This document shows, in pieces, positions 6,220 to 6,940 of a DNA stretch of 6,940 nt; the first letter of the stretch is position 1, and each line of letters opens with the position of its first letter. The notes beneath the pieces are model-generated. The model was not told the DNA's origin, ran no database searches, and saw only the letters and a list, made by a program, of their open reading frames with translations. The stretch is from assembly GCA_050249355.1 (NCBI GenBank), contig JBFWQQ010000097.1, positions 1 to 6,940 on the forward strand. Reading direction: 5' to 3'. Both the position numbers and the translations under genes were made by a program. The stretch is from CAZAQK01 sp050249355 (GTDB taxonomy: Bacteria > Pseudomonadota > Alphaproteobacteria > Rickettsiales > SXRF01).

Positions 6220-6940
6220 CTTTCTGGTAGAGGCTTTTTTAGGAGCGGCCTTTTTCGCCGGTGCTTTTTTCTTGCCACCGGTTTTTTCCGCTCGCTCCGC
6301 AATGAGCTTTAGCGCCTCTTCCAGCGTCAGCGCGTCGGGCGCGGTGCTTTTGGGTACGGTGGCGTTTATCTTGCCGTGCTTCACATACGGGCCGTAGCGT
6401 CCATCATAGACCGCGACATCGGCGCCGTCGTCCGGGTGCTTGCCCAACAGCTTGAGCGGCTCGATCTTGGCACGGCCACCTTTCTTCTGCGGCGCGTTGG
6501 CCAGCACTTCCACCGCACGGTTGATGCCGATGGTCAGCAGGTCTTCTTCCGGTGGCAGGCTGGTGAACTTGCCATCATGTTTTATATATGGGCCGTAGCG
6601 GCCATTGTTGACTTCAATATCCTGCCCGGTGTCCGGGTGTTTGCCGAGCACGCGCGGCAGTGAAAGCAGCGCGATGGCGGTATCGAGATCGATGGTTTCT
6701 GGCATCTGGTGTTTCAGCAGGCTGGAGCGTTTGGGCTTTTTCTCTTCGCCGAGCTGCACATAAAACCCATACGGGCCTTGTCGCAGGGTGATGATCTCGC
6801 CGCTGTGCGGATCGACTCCCAGTTGCTTTGGATACTGCGCCGCTTCTTTTGCTGCTTCCACATCGGTGGCCTGACCGAAATTACCTTTGTAGTTACAATC
6901 CGGATAGCTGGAGCACGAGATATACGGGCCGTATTTGCCC
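6211..6940 (-). CDS. topA: DNA topoisomerase I, C-terminal part (cut by window edge)
   Basis: The frame is open from the right edge to a TAA at 6211, giving the last 243 residues of topoisomerase I, the type IA enzyme that relaxes negative supercoils. The active-site domains lie outside the window. Visible first is the end of a zinc ribbon, GKYGPYISCSSYPDCNY (two of its four cysteines). Three repeats of the topoisomerase C-terminal type follow, LGVDPHSGE..GPYGFYV, LGKHPDTGQ..GRYGPYI and LGKHPDDGA..GRYGPYV, encoded near 6822-6748, 6648-6568 and 6447-6367. A Lys/Ala-rich tail ends in KKASTRKKA and probably binds DNA. This layout is typical of alphaproteobacterial TopA. In that class rnr is often the next gene; here three genes come between. 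Confidence 0.95.
   Translation of the reverse strand, partial: GKYGPYISCSSYPDCNYKGNFGQATDVEAAKEAAQYPKQLGVDPHSGEIITLRQGPYGFYVQLGEEKKPKRSSLLKHQMPETIDLDTAIALLSLPRVLGKHPDTGQDIEVNNGRYGPYIKHDGKFTSLPPEEDLLTIGINRAVEVLANAPQKKGGRAKIEPLKLLGKHPDDGADVAVYDGRYGPYVKHGKINATVPKSTAPDALTLEEALKLIAERAEKTGGKKKAPAKKAAPKKASTRKKA

Noticed and set aside
6367..6822. Repeated GGGCCGTA-type DNA words in the topA 3' region
   Set aside because: They come from the three homologous GRYGPY protein repeats of the TopA C-terminus and are not a separate DNA repeat.

Overview
The window is a compact chromosomal segment in which every supported gene lies on the minus strand, so transcription runs from base 6940 towards base 1. In that order it holds: the 3' end of topA (DNA topoisomerase I, from the right edge to 6211), a DUF748/AsmA-like membrane-anchored protein (6116-5067), a peptidase C26/PuuD-like glutamine-amidotransferase-fold hydrolase (4967-3981), a leucine-dehydrogenase-type Glu/Leu/Phe/Val dehydrogenase (3850-2579), rnr (ribonuclease R, 2522-342) and the 5' part of a gene with a degenerate response-regulator receiver domain (291 to the left edge). 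No rRNA, tRNA, CRISPR array, transposase or phage gene was seen.

The organism is most probably an alphaproteobacterium. TopA carries the tail typical of that class (a zinc-ribbon remnant, then GRYGPY-type repeats and a Lys/Ala-rich end). RNase R has the LPPV-start, cold-shock, RNB, S1 arrangement of alphaproteobacterial RNase R. topA and rnr are near-neighbours, as they often are in that class. Base composition looks intermediate, with AT-rich intergenic gaps. The genus cannot be fixed from this sequence.

The conserved housekeeping pair is topA and rnr. Here three accessory genes sit between them, and RNase R has lost the N-terminal helix-turn-helix domain usual in its family. The dehydrogenase ends only 26 to 56 bases before the rnr start, depending on the start used, so the two are probably co-transcribed from a promoter with a perfect TATAAT -10 box just upstream of the dehydrogenase. 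The C26 hydrolase may have its own promoter and could be read from a leaderless transcript. Its possible role in cleaving gamma-glutamyl compounds, beside an amino-acid dehydrogenase, hints at amino-acid nitrogen salvage, but this is inference from position only.

The most unusual feature is an in-frame insertion of about 140 bp in rnr, at 1779-1922, between the cold-shock and RNB domains. It is a hairpin-rich element of the dispersed palindromic kind whose translation reads TPTPTLPPQGGG. It adds about 47 residues without breaking the reading frame, and it places a strong G-quadruplex motif on the template strand. This resembles the behaviour of Rickettsia palindromic elements. I found no complete new defence or mobile system in the window.
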